Part shown: positions 40,530 through 48,348 of the stretch, piece after piece
How positions within the stretch are numbered: position 1 is the first letter of the stretch
Layout: each line of letters opens with the position of its first letter
DNA from: Microbacterium sp. Root61
GTDB taxonomy: Bacteria > Actinomycetota > Actinomycetes > Actinomycetales > Microbacteriaceae
Reading direction: 5' to 3'
DNA length: 64,000 bases
NCBI RefSeq assembly: GCF_001427525.1
Contig: NZ_LMGU01000002.1
Span: 335,010-399,009, forward strand
The notes under the pieces: model-generated
Seen by the model: only the letters and a program-made list of their open reading frames with translations
Databases searched by the model: none
Told to the model about the DNA's origin: nothing
Program-made: the position numbers and the translations under genes

Positions 40530-40602
40530 GGGTTCCTCTCGGCGGGGTGGTTCCACGCTAGCGGGAGCCGACATCCTCGGCGAACTCAAAGCGGGAGCCG
40601 AG

Positions 40603-40608
40603 TACCGT
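40603..40608 (+). promoter_or_regulatory. -10 box TACCGT of rseP
   Basis: Ends 6 bases before the GTG at 40615. A leaderless mRNA is expected. Confidence 0.6.
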
Positions 40609-40614
40609 GGGCGT

Positions 40615-41934
40615 GTGACCGTCCTCGCTTTCATCATCGGCATCCTCATCATCGTGGTGGGGCTCGCCGTCTCGATCGCGCTGCACGAACTCGGTCACCT
40701 GCTGCCCGCCAAGAAGTTCGGGGTGCGCGTCGGCCAGTACATGATCGGCTTCGGCCCGACGCTGTGGTCGCGCCGCAAGGGCGAGACCGAGTACGGCTTC
40801 AAGGCGATACCGCTCGGCGGCTACATCTCGATGGCCGGCATGTACCCGCCCTCGCCGAAACAGCGCGACGGCCGCGCCGGCGGCGGGTTCTTCGCCGCGA
40901 TGGTGCAGGACGCCCGCTCGGCCAACGACGAGACCGTGCTCGGCGACGACGATGACCGCGTCTTCTACAAGCTGCCGGTGTGGAAGCGCGTGGTCATCAT
41001 GCTCGGCGGCCCCACGATGAACCTCCTGCTGGCGATCGTGCTGTTCGCGATCCTGTTCAGCGGCATCGGCGTCGCGACGTCCTCCACCACGGTGTCCGAG
41101 GTGAACGCCTGCATGCTGCCGGCGGGTACCACCCAGACTGAATGCGCGCCCACCGATCCGCAGACTCCCGCGGCGAAGGCCGGGTTCCTTCCGGGCGACA
41201 CGATGATGTCGATCGACGGCACGCCGGTCGCGACGTTCGCCGAGGCATCCGCGATCATCCAGGCGTCGCCGGGCGAATCGCTCGCGGTCGTCATCGAGCG
41301 CGACGGTGCCGAGCAGACGCTCACGCTGACGCCGGTGCTGGCCGAGCGCCCGGTCACCGACGCGCAGGGCGCGCCCGTCACCGATGCGAACGGCGACCCC
41401 GTGACGCAGGACGTCGGCTTCGCGGGCATCCGCCCTACTAATGAACTGATGCGGCAGCCGCTGTGGGCAGGGCCCCAGGCCGCGTTCGAGAACGTCGGCG
41501 CCGTCGCCGGGATCATCGTGCAGCTGCCGGTGAAGATCTACGACACCGCGGTGTCGCTGTTCACCGGCGCCGAGCGGGATCCCAACGGGCCGCTGAGCGT
41601 CGTGGGCGTCGGCGTGATCGCCGGCGAGGTGGCGGCGACGGACGCGCCGATCATCAACCGCGTCTCCGGGCTGATCGGTCTGCTCGCCTCGCTCAACATC
41701 GCGCTGTTCGTCTTCAACCTCATCCCGCTGCTGCCGCTGGACGGCGGCCACGTCGTCGTGGCGCTGTGGGACGGGATCAAGCGCACGTGGGCCAAGATCT
41801 TCCGCCGCCCACCGCCGAAGCCGGTGGATGCGACCAAGCTCGTGCCGGTGACGTTCGTGGTCGTGATCCTGCTCGTCGTGATGGGCGGAATCCTGATCCT
41901 CGCGGACCTGTTCAACCCGGTTTCGCTGTTCTGA
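40615..41934 (+). CDS. rseP: Site-2 intramembrane zinc metalloprotease (RseP/Rip1 type)
   Basis: 439 residues. The zinc motif HELGH (His24, Glu25, His28) is in the first membrane helix, followed by GFGPTLWSRRKGETEYGFKA in short form, a PDZ domain (about 170-260), and the third ligand in LDGGH near 375. M50 proteases of this type cut anti-sigma factors and other membrane proteins; mycobacterial Rip1 is the best-known relative. The second of two overlapping GTGs is chosen by reading frame. An ECF-type sigma gene lies just downstream, but no anti-sigma gene is seen. Confidence 0.93.
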   Translation: MTVLAFIIGILIIVVGLAVSIALHELGHLLPAKKFGVRVGQYMIGFGPTLWSRRKGETEYGFKAIPLGGYISMAGMYPPSPKQRDGRAGGGFFAAMVQDARSANDETVLGDDDDRVFYKLPVWKRVVIMLGGPTMNLLLAIVLFAILFSGIGVATSSTTVSEVNACMLPAGTTQTECAPTDPQTPAAKAGFLPGDTMMSIDGTPVATFAEASAIIQASPGESLAVVIERDGAEQTLTLTPVLAERPVTDAQGAPVTDANGDPVTQDVGFAGIRPTNELMRQPLWAGPQAAFENVGAVAGIIVQLPVKIYDTAVSLFTGAERDPNGPLSVVGVGVIAGEVAATDAPIINRVSGLIGLLASLNIALFVFNLIPLLPLDGGHVVVALWDGIKRTWAKIFRRPPPKPVDATKLVPVTFVVVILLVVMGGILILADLFNPVSLF

Positions 41935-41962
41935 TCGACCGCGCGGAGTTTTTTCGCACGGG

Positions 41963-41968
41963 TGTCGA
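41963..41968 (+). promoter_or_regulatory. Candidate ECF sigma -35 element (TGTCGA) before the YCII-sigma operon
   Basis: TGTCGA is the -35 word reported for ECF42-type sigma factors. A CGTTC/TAGGGG stretch follows 13 to 23 bases later. Spacing to a clear -10 is not ideal, so the call is tentative. It would imply autoregulation by the sigma factor encoded here. Confidence 0.35.
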
Positions 41969-42028
41969 TTTCGGGGTTGCCCGTTCGCTGTAGGGGTGAA
42001 ACGGTTCCCCTGACGAAAGGACACCACC

Positions 42029-42397
42029 GTGAAGTACGTCATCATGTTCACCAGCACTCCTGAACTCGACGCCGCAGTGCCGCCGGAGCGTCGCCAAGAG
42101 GTCTATGGCCGCATCTACAGCTGGTTCGGCGAACACGGCGAGAAGTTCGACGACACCGGCGCCGAGCTCGAGTCCGAGACCACGGCGACGACCGTCAAGC
42201 ACGGCGCGGGCGGACCGGTCGTCGTGGACGGGCCCTTCTCCGAGGCGAAGGAAGTCGTCGGCGGGTTCAGCATCATCGACGTCCCCGACCTCGACGCCGC
42301 GATCGAGATGGTCAAGACCTGGCCGTCGCTCGAATTCCCCGGCGTGGCCGTCGAAATCCGTCCGATGGTCGTCGACTACACCCAGTTCGAGCAGTGA
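42029..42397 (+). CDS. YCII/DGPF-domain protein
   Basis: 122 residues of the YciI-like family; the family name motif DGPF is present as VVVDGPFSEAKEVVGGF. The start MKYVIMF is usual. Genes of this family commonly sit next to ECF42-type sigma factors and may be their targets or partners. ATG or GTG: the codon here is GTG, after GAAAGGA. The stop overlaps the sigma gene start (GTGA), so the two are coupled. Confidence 0.88.
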   Translation: MKYVIMFTSTPELDAAVPPERRQEVYGRIYSWFGEHGEKFDDTGAELESETTATTVKHGAGGPVVVDGPFSEAKEVVGGFSIIDVPDLDAAIEMVKTWPSLEFPGVAVEIRPMVVDYTQFEQ

Positions 42398-43644
42398 GCG
42401 AGTCGGATGCCGCGGCCACCCCGTCCCGAGGGACGGGCGCCGCGGCATCCGATCTGCTGCTGGCCCGCACCGTCCGCGAGGAGTCGGCGCGCATCGTCGC
42501 GGCGCTCACGGCATCGCTCGGCAGCCTCGATGTCGCGGAGGAAGCGGTGGCCGAGGCCATCGTGGAGGCCGTGCGCGAGTGGCGGACGCGCGGCGTACCG
42601 CCCAACCCGGGTGCCTGGCTGACCCAGGCCGCCCGGCACAATGCCCTCGACCGGCTGCGTCGTGAGCAGAGCTACCGCAGCAAGCTCGCCATCGTGGGGG
42701 AGCGGCCGCCGGTCGCAGAATCGGCGACGGATGCCCCGGACGAGCGCCTGGCGCTGCTGTTCGGCTGCTGCCACCCGGCGCTGTCGCCCGAGGCCCAGCT
42801 CGCGCTGACGCTGCGCGCAGTGTGCGGGCTGACCACGGCGCAGATCGCGCGGGCGACGGTGACCGCCGAATCCACCGTCGCGCAGCGGATCGTGCGGGCC
42901 AAGCGGAAGATGGCGACCGCGGGAATCCCACTGCGGATCCCGGAGGGGGCCGAGCGCGCCGAGCGGCTGGACATCGTGCTGACCGTGGTGTCGGTCATGT
43001 ACAGCGAGGCGCACCTCGTCCCGGGCGGTGATGCGGCCGCCGACCGCGACCTCGCCGACGACGCGCTGTGGCTCGCGCGGGTCGTCGCCCACGCGCTGCC
43101 CCGGGAAGCGGAGGCACAGGGCCTGCTCGCGCTGCTGCTGTTCCATCGCGCCCGGGAGGGGGCGCGGGCGGTGGACGGTGAGCTCGTGCTGCTCGGCGAC
43201 CAGGACCGCGGACGCTGGGACCGGACGCTGCTGTCGGAGGCGCGGGTGGTGCTCGAGCGGGCGGCGACCCTGCGGCACCCCGGTCGGTGGCAGCTGCACG
43301 CGGCGATCGCCGCCTGCCACGCGGATGCCCGGGATGCCGCCGACACCGACTGGCTGCAGGTGCTGACGCTCTACGACATGCTGCTCGCGTACGACCGGTC
43401 GCCCATCGTGCGGCTCAACCGTGCGGTGGCGCTCGCCGAGGTCGCCGGACCCGCCGAAGCCCTCGCCGAGGTGGACGCGCTGTCCGCCGAGCTCACGTCG
43501 TACCACCTCTGGCATGCGGTCCGAGCACGGATGCTGCGGGGCCTGGGTCGAGAGGACGACGCGCTCGCCGAGGACCTCAGCGCGCTCGAACTCACCGCGA
43601 ACGAGGCCGAGCGCCGCCTGTTGCACGGACGCATCGGGTTCTGA
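42394..43644 (+). CDS. ECF42-type RNA polymerase sigma factor with C-terminal helical extension
   Basis: 416 residues. Sigma region 2 includes SLDVAEEAVAEAIVEAVREW, and region 4 is TTAQIARATVTAESTVAQRI. The segment after about 190 is a long helical, TPR-like domain (MLLAYDRSPIVRLNRAVALA) that ECF42 members carry in place of a separate anti-sigma factor. The coupled DGPF gene upstream fits that group. No anti-sigma gene follows. The function of its regulon is unknown. Confidence 0.9.
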   Translation: MSESDAAATPSRGTGAAASDLLLARTVREESARIVAALTASLGSLDVAEEAVAEAIVEAVREWRTRGVPPNPGAWLTQAARHNALDRLRREQSYRSKLAIVGERPPVAESATDAPDERLALLFGCCHPALSPEAQLALTLRAVCGLTTAQIARATVTAESTVAQRIVRAKRKMATAGIPLRIPEGAERAERLDIVLTVVSVMYSEAHLVPGGDAAADRDLADDALWLARVVAHALPREAEAQGLLALLLFHRAREGARAVDGELVLLGDQDRGRWDRTLLSEARVVLERAATLRHPGRWQLHAAIAACHADARDAADTDWLQVLTLYDMLLAYDRSPIVRLNRAVALAEVAGPAEALAEVDALSAELTSYHLWHAVRARMLRGLGREDDALAEDLSALELTANEAERRLLHGRIGF

Positions 43645-43667
43645 GCCGCGGTCCCCACTGTCAGGCT

Positions 43668-45587
43668 CTAGGCGAATGCGTGCCGCACGAGGCGCTCGAG
43701 TGTCACCATGCCGTCGCGCGACAGGATCGACTCGAGGTGGCCCTGAACCGACGCGAAGCCGGGGCCGCGCAGCGCGTACACATCGCCCGACGCGGGATCG
43801 GCCGCGACGTCGGCGACGCCCACGACCGTCGTCCCGGCCGGAACCCGGGCGGTGAACGTGTTGTAGAAGCCGATGGATGCCGGCTCGCCGAAGACGTCGA
43901 TCGTGTGCTGCAGCCCCTGGTGCGGGGTCGCGAGCGGCGCGAGGTCGAGGCCGAGCGAATCGGCGAGGATCTGATGGCTGAGGCACACCGCCAGCAGCGG
44001 TCGGCCCGACTCGCGGCGCAGCGCGACGACCTCGCGCATGCGGCGCAGCCGCGGGCTGTCGGGGTCGCGGGGATCGCCGGGACCGGGGCCGGAGACGACC
44101 AGCTCGGCCTCGAGGACCTGCGCGTCGGTCACCTCGCTCCACGGCACGATCGAGACGTCCAGGCCGAGGTGGCGCAGCTGGTGGGCGAGCATCGTCGTGA
44201 AGCGGTCCTCGGCGTCGACGACGAGCGCGGAGCGGCCGGACAGCGGGCCGTGCGGGTGCGCCTCCTGCGGGTTCAGCCAGAACGCCGCCAGCCGCGCGTT
44301 GCGCGACTGCAGGAGCGCGGCGACCTCGGGGTCGTCGGCGAGCGGTGCCCGCGGGATGACGGGCTTGTCGGGATCCGCCGCGGGATCGGCGACGGCCGCC
44401 GCCTCCGCCGCGGTGTCGCGCGCGATCGCGCCGATCGCGCCGAGCACGCCCGCCGCCTTGCCGTGGGTCTCGGCGACCTCGCCGTAGGGGTCGGAGTGCC
44501 GTACGAGTGTCGCGCCCACGGGCACCCGCAGCATCCCGTCCACCAGATATGCGGTGCGGATCAGGATGGGGGCGTCCAGGTCGTGCGAGGGCCCTTCTAC
44601 GGACGCGGACGGGGTGAACAGTGCCGCGACGCCGGAGTAGTAGCCGCGAGGGGTGGTCTCGTGGCGCGTGATGACCGTGCACGCGTTCTGCATCGGCGAC
44701 CCGGTGACGGTCGGGGCGAACATCGTCTCGCGCAGGATGTCGCGCGGATCGAGCTGGCTGCGCCCGCTGAGCATGTACTCGGTGTGGGTGAGGCGCGACA
44801 TCTCTTTGAGATGCGGACCGGTGATGCGCCCGCCGTCGGAGCACACGGCGCTCATCATCTTGAGCTCCTCGTCCACGACCATGAACAGCTCCTCGGTCTC
44901 CTTGGTGGATTCGAGGAACTCGGTCAGGGTCGCGACGGTCGAACCGCCCGCGGGGTGCCGGAACGTGCCGGAGATCGGGTTCATGGTGACGACCCCCTCG
45001 CGGGCGCTGACGTGCGCCTCGGGGCTCGCGCCGACGGCGATGTGCCCGGGGGTCACGATCGCGAACGTCCAGTAGGCGCCCTTCTCGTGCTCCAGGAGCG
45101 CGCGGAACCACGTCAGCGCAGCGATCACCGCATCCGTGTCGACGGATGCCGTGAAGTCACGGCGGATAACGAAGTTCGCTCCCTCGCCCCGGCCGATCTC
45201 GTCGGCGATGACGGTGCGCACGATTGCGGCATAGTCCTCGTCGGCGATGTCGAACCCGGCGTCGCCGAGCGGCACCGGGGCCGACGGCAGCTGTGCGAGG
45301 GCGTCCGCGAGCGGGACGGCATCGTGCTGCGCGACCACCAGGCAGCGCAGCGGCGCGCCGTCGTCGTGGCACACGAAGCCGCGCTCCCGGACCTGTCGGA
45401 ACGGAACGAGCGCGAGCACCTCGCGAGGTATGCCCGAAGCATCCGTGAGAGGAATGTCCGCGAGCAGGTCGACATCGACGACATCGCCGGTGAGGATCTC
45501 GACGGTCTTGCCGTCGCGGGCGATGAGTGCGAAGGGAACGTCACCGGTGGCGAGTTCGCTGAAGGAGAGGGGACTGGGCCCGGTCAT
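43668..45587 (-). CDS. Anthranilate synthase-type fusion, PhzE-like (chorismate-binding + glutamine amidotransferase)
   Basis: 639 residues. The N-terminal ~420 residues are a chorismate-binding domain with MNPISGTFRHPAGG, CSDGGRITGP and MFAPTVTGSPMQNA. The C-terminal ~200 are a class I amidotransferase with nucleophile Cys in LLAVCLSHQIL and His in VQGHLES. Domain order and motifs match PhzE (aminodeoxyisochorismate synthase) and TrpE-TrpG fusions. A tryptophan attenuator directly upstream argues that it supplies tryptophan synthesis. No phenazine or other trp genes are near. The precise product is open. Confidence 0.88.
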   Translation of the reverse strand: MTGPSPLSFSELATGDVPFALIARDGKTVEILTGDVVDVDLLADIPLTDASGIPREVLALVPFRQVRERGFVCHDDGAPLRCLVVAQHDAVPLADALAQLPSAPVPLGDAGFDIADEDYAAIVRTVIADEIGRGEGANFVIRRDFTASVDTDAVIAALTWFRALLEHEKGAYWTFAIVTPGHIAVGASPEAHVSAREGVVTMNPISGTFRHPAGGSTVATLTEFLESTKETEELFMVVDEELKMMSAVCSDGGRITGPHLKEMSRLTHTEYMLSGRSQLDPRDILRETMFAPTVTGSPMQNACTVITRHETTPRGYYSGVAALFTPSASVEGPSHDLDAPILIRTAYLVDGMLRVPVGATLVRHSDPYGEVAETHGKAAGVLGAIGAIARDTAAEAAAVADPAADPDKPVIPRAPLADDPEVAALLQSRNARLAAFWLNPQEAHPHGPLSGRSALVVDAEDRFTTMLAHQLRHLGLDVSIVPWSEVTDAQVLEAELVVSGPGPGDPRDPDSPRLRRMREVVALRRESGRPLLAVCLSHQILADSLGLDLAPLATPHQGLQHTIDVFGEPASIGFYNTFTARVPAGTTVVGVADVAADPASGDVYALRGPGFASVQGHLESILSRDGMVTLERLVRHAFA

Positions 45588-45618
45588 CGTCGGTCTTTCG
45601 TCGTGGGGGCGGTCGCCC

Positions 45619-45649
45619 TAACGAAGAAGACCGCCCGAAGGGGCGGTCT
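45619..45649 (-). terminator. Attenuator terminator hairpin
   Basis: On the minus strand, a 9-bp perfect stem with a 4-base loop is followed by TCTTCGTTA, which is U-rich for this genome. It lies 32 bases before the PhzE-like start codon. Confidence 0.8.
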
Positions 45650-45670
45650 GTGGTCTCGCGAACACACCGC

Positions 45671-45706
45671 CTATGCGGTGTGCCACCAGGAGAGGTTCGC
45701 GGACAT
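45671..45706 (-). CDS. trpL: Tryptophan leader peptide
   Basis: Twelve codons encoding MSANLSWWHTA. Two consecutive TGG codons (residues 7-8) are followed at once by arm 1 of the attenuator, and the stop TAG lies in the loop of hairpin 1:2. The -10 box TAGTTT ends 6 bases before the ATG, so the message starts at the ATG itself and needs no ribosome site. Confidence 0.85.
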   Translation of the reverse strand: MSANLSWWHTA

Positions 45707-45712
45707 GGGCCG

Positions 45713-45718
45713 AAACTA
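45713..45718 (-). promoter_or_regulatory. -10 box TAGTTT of the trp leader
   Basis: AAACTA on plus; ends 6 bases before the leader-peptide ATG at 45706. Confidence 0.6.
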
Positions 45719-45768
45719 CCACAACGACGCGCGCCGGGTCGCGCGGGCCGCGTCCAGCGTCGGCGGCG

Positions 45769-45774
45769 TAGGCT
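45769..45774 (+). promoter_or_regulatory. -10 box TAGGCT of ispG
   Basis: Ends 6 bases before the GTG at 45781. It is divergent from the trp leader promoter, 50 bases away. Confidence 0.65.
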
Positions 45775-45780
45775 GGGGAC

Positions 45781-46932
45781 GTGCCAGCTGTGAATCTCGG
45801 GATGCCGAAGGTCCCCGAAGTCCTCGCCCCGCGTCGCAAGACCCGACAGATCAAGGTGGGCAAGGTCCTCGTCGGCGGAAACGCCCCGGTGAGCGTGCAG
45901 TCGATGTGTACGACGCCGACGACGAACATCAACGCCACGCTGCAGCAGATCGCCGAGCTCACGGCGTCGGGCTGCGAGATCGTGCGCGTCGCGGTGCCGC
46001 ATCAAGACGACGCCGATGCCCTCAAGATCATCGCCGCCAAGAGCCAGATCCCGGTCATCGCCGACATCCACTTCCAGCCGCGGTACATCTACACCGCCAT
46101 CGACGCGGGCTGTGCCGCCGTGCGCGTGAACCCGGGCAACATCCGCGAGTTCGACGGCAACGTCGGCGAGATCGCGGCCGCTGCGAAGGCCGCCGGCATC
46201 TCGCTGCGCATCGGCGTCAACGCGGGTTCGCTCGACAAGCGTCTGCTGCAGAAGTACGGCAAGCCGACCGCAGAGGCGCTCGTGGAGAGCGCCGTGTGGG
46301 AGGCATCCCTCTTCGAAGAGCACGACTTCCACGACTTCAAGATCTCGGTCAAGCACAACGATCCGATCGTCATGGTCAAGGCGTACCGGATGCTGTCGGA
46401 GCGGGGCGACTGGCCGTTGCACCTCGGCGTGACCGAGGCGGGCCCCGCGTTCCAGGGCACGATCAAGAGCGCCACGGCATTCGGCATCCTGCTCTCGGAG
46501 GGCATCGGCGACACGATCCGCGTCTCGCTGTCGGCTCCGCCGGCCGAAGAGGTCAAGGTCGGACACCAGATCCTGCAGTCGCTGAACCTGCGTGAGCGCA
46601 AGCTCGAGATCGTGTCCTGCCCGTCGTGCGGTCGCGCCCAGGTCGATGTCTACACGCTCGCCGACAACGTCACCGAGGGTCTCAAGGACATGACCGTGCC
46701 GCTGCGCGTCGCGGTGATGGGCTGCGTCGTCAACGGCCCCGGCGAGGCCCGCGAGGCCGACCTCGGCGTGGCGTCCGGCAATGGCAAGGGCCAGATCTTC
46801 GTCAAAGGTCAGGTCATCAAGACCGTGCCCGAGTCCGAGATCGTCGCGACCCTCATCGAGGAGGCCAACCGCCTCGCCGCCGAGATGGGTCCCGACGCCA
46901 AGCCCGGCACCGCCCAGGTCATCACGGCCTGA
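45781..46932 (+). CDS. ispG: 4-hydroxy-3-methylbut-2-enyl diphosphate synthase
   Basis: 383 residues; iron-sulfur enzyme of the MEP isoprenoid pathway. The three cluster cysteines are C280 and C283 (CPSCGR) and C315 ([10 protein letters not shown]), with the fourth ligand Glu in the same block. The N-terminal TIM barrel is complete, with [13 protein letters not shown] near the start. GTG start behind a TAGGCT box. In many actinobacteria it follows dxr and rseP; here insertions separate all three. Confidence 0.97.
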   Translation: MPAVNLGMPKVPEVLAPRRKTRQIKVGKVLVGGNAPVSVQSMCTTPTTNINATLQQIAELTASGCEIVRVAVPHQDDADALKIIAAKSQIPVIADIHFQPRYIYTAIDAGCAAVRVNPGNIREFDGNVGEIAAAAKAAGISLRIGVNAGSLDKRLLQKYGKPTAEALVESAVWEASLFEEHDFHDFKISVKHNDPIVMVKAYRMLSERGDWPLHLGVTEAGPAFQGTIKSATAFGILLSEGIGDTIRVSLSAPPAEEVKVGHQILQSLNLRERKLEIVSCPSCGRAQVDVYTLADNVTEGLKDMTVPLRVAVMGCVVNGPGEAREADLGVASGNGKGQIFVKGQVIKTVPESEIVATLIEEANRLAAEMGPDAKPGTAQVITA

Positions 46933-46964
46933 GCTGTCCCCTCTCGCGGCGAGAATGCGGATCC

Positions 46965-47549
46965 TCAGCGTCGCTGGGCGGCGCGATGCCGTGCCGCACG
47001 ATAGGCGGCGATCGGCTTGACGAGCGGGATCTCGCCGAACCGGTAGTCCTTGCCGCGCACCAGGCGTGCCGCGAGATCCGGGCGCAGCGTCCACAGATAC
47101 TCCCGCCCCGCCTCGGCGTGCTGCGAGTGGGACGCGATGATGATCGTTTCGGCATCGCCGATCAGCGGGATCGCGTTGCGGATGTTCTCCCACGTCGTGG
47201 TGCTGGTCGTGTCGAGCCGGATCTCGCCCCTGTGTCCGCGTTCGCGGGCGTAGCGCGCCAGCAGCTCCGCCTCGGGAACGTCGCCGGCGACCGTTCCGCC
47301 GCACAGTACGAGCACGCTCGACGATGCTTCGGGATTCATCGAACGCAGACCGACACGCACCCGGTACCGGTTGATGGCGTTGGCGCGCCCGCTGCGGTTG
47401 CGGAACCCCAGCACGACGACCGCTTCGGAACCACCCGCGGCGACGGCCGTACCGAGTCGCCGATGGGACGCGCGCCAATCGGTGTACTCCGCCCAGGCGA
47501 ACACGCCGGCGGTGAGGGCGACAACCAACAGGGCGAGGAGACGACGCAC
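46965..47549 (-). CDS. YdcF/SanA-family DUF218 protein
   Basis: 194 residues with one N-terminal membrane helix (LLALLVVALTAGVFAWA) and a DUF218 domain outside. AVVVLGFRNRSG, LVLCGGTVAG and DTTSTTTWENI are the conserved loops. Relatives act in envelope metabolism (ElyC, SanA). The GTG start is 6 bases after a TAGGGT box. It converges on ispG with a 32-bp gap. Confidence 0.82.
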   Translation of the reverse strand: MRRLLALLVVALTAGVFAWAEYTDWRASHRRLGTAVAAGGSEAVVVLGFRNRSGRANAINRYRVRVGLRSMNPEASSSVLVLCGGTVAGDVPEAELLARYARERGHRGEIRLDTTSTTTWENIRNAIPLIGDAETIIIASHSQHAEAGREYLWTLRPDLAARLVRGKDYRFGEIPLVKPIAAYRAARHRAAQRR

Positions 47550-47555
47550 ACCCCG

Positions 47556-47561
47556 ACCCTA
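47556..47561 (-). promoter_or_regulatory. -10 box TAGGGT of the YdcF-like gene
   Basis: ACCCTA on plus; ends 6 bases before the GTG at 47549. Confidence 0.6.
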
Positions 47562-47574
47562 AAGGCATCCTGAG

Positions 47575-47593
47575 TCATGCCGTCGTGGCATGA
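47575..47593. promoter_or_regulatory. 7-bp inverted repeat at the phosphoesterase start
   Basis: TCATGCC-GTCGT-GGCATGA overlaps the first possible ATG (47590) of the phosphoesterase in the divergent gap. It may be an operator or chance. Confidence 0.35.
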
Positions 47594-48348
47594 TCACGAG
47601 GGTGTCCCTCGAACGCATCGCCGTCATCTCCGATGTCCACGGCAACCTGACGGCGCTCGAGGCCGTTCTCGATGACATCGCGGCCCGTGGAATCACACGG
47701 ATCCTCAACCTCGGCGACAACATCGGCAAAGGCCCGCGCGGCGCGGCCGTCGTGGAGCGCGTGCGCGAGGTCTGCGAGATCAACGTCCGCGGCAATTGGG
47801 ATGACTTCATCGGCGCGATCGGCGACGACGGACCCGTAGAGATGCAGTGGTGGCGCGACGAGCTCTCCGCCGGGCAGCGGGCGTGGCTCGGCGACCTGCC
47901 GCTCAGCCACGATCTGACTCTCAGCGGCCGTCGCATCCGGCTGTTCCATGCGTCGGCCGAGAGCCCGCATGTGCGAGTGCGGTTCCGCCATTCCGACGCG
48001 CAGTTCGAGGCCATGTTCCACGCGACCGAGATGACCGGGTTCGGTCCCGAGCCGACAGTGGTCGGTTACGGCGACATCCACGACGCGTACATCCATTCGC
48101 GCGATGGCCGCACGCTCTTCAACGTCGGCAGCGTCGGCAATCCGCTCGACGAGCCGACCCCGAGCTACGTCATCCTCGAGGGCGTGCTCGATGCCGCCGA
48201 GCTCGCCCCGTTCGAGGTGCGGTTCGTGCGCGTGCCGTACGACGTCGAGGCGGAGATCGCCGTTTCGCACAGCCTCGGAATGCCGCGCACCGATGAGTGG
48301 GCGCTCGAGCTGCGCAGCGCGGTCTACCGAGGACGGATGGCGTCGTGA
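47590..48348 (+). CDS. Calcineurin-like metallophosphoesterase (YfcE/MJ0936 type)
   Basis: 252 residues. Metal-binding motifs in order: ISDVHGNLTALEAV, LGDNIGKGP, RGNWDD and GYGDIHDAYI with VGSVGNP. The usual His of the GHTH motif reads GDIH here. Starts at 47590 (ATG) or 47602 (GTG) both fit; the second has GAGGG just ahead but too close. Substrate unknown, possibly phosphodiesters or nucleotides. The stop overlaps benE (GTGA). Confidence 0.85.
   Translation: MITRVSLERIAVISDVHGNLTALEAVLDDIAARGITRILNLGDNIGKGPRGAAVVERVREVCEINVRGNWDDFIGAIGDDGPVEMQWWRDELSAGQRAWLGDLPLSHDLTLSGRRIRLFHASAESPHVRVRFRHSDAQFEAMFHATEMTGFGPEPTVVGYGDIHDAYIHSRDGRTLFNVGSVGNPLDEPTPSYVILEGVLDAAELAPFEVRFVRVPYDVEAEIAVSHSLGMPRTDEWALELRSAVYRGRMAS

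Larger units (their letters stand above)
45619..45706 (-). promoter_or_regulatory. Tryptophan attenuator of the PhzE-like gene
   Basis: Minus-strand order: leader peptide with tandem Trp codons; hairpin 1:2 (CACACCGC/GCGGTGTG, plus 45663-45682) with the leader stop in its loop; terminator 3:4 with a 9-bp stem (AGACCGCCC/GGGCGGTCT, plus 45628-45649). The 3' arm of 1:2 can pair instead with the 5' arm of the terminator (GGCGGT/ACCGCC), giving an antiterminator. Ribosome stalling at the Trp codons would cover arm 1 and allow read-through. Confidence 0.85.

Noticed and set aside
41945..41953. T6 run after rseP as an intrinsic terminator
   Set aside because: No stem of useful length precedes the T run.
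43668..45587. A phenazine biosynthesis cluster
   Set aside because: Only the PhzE-like gene is present, and a tryptophan attenuator controls it.
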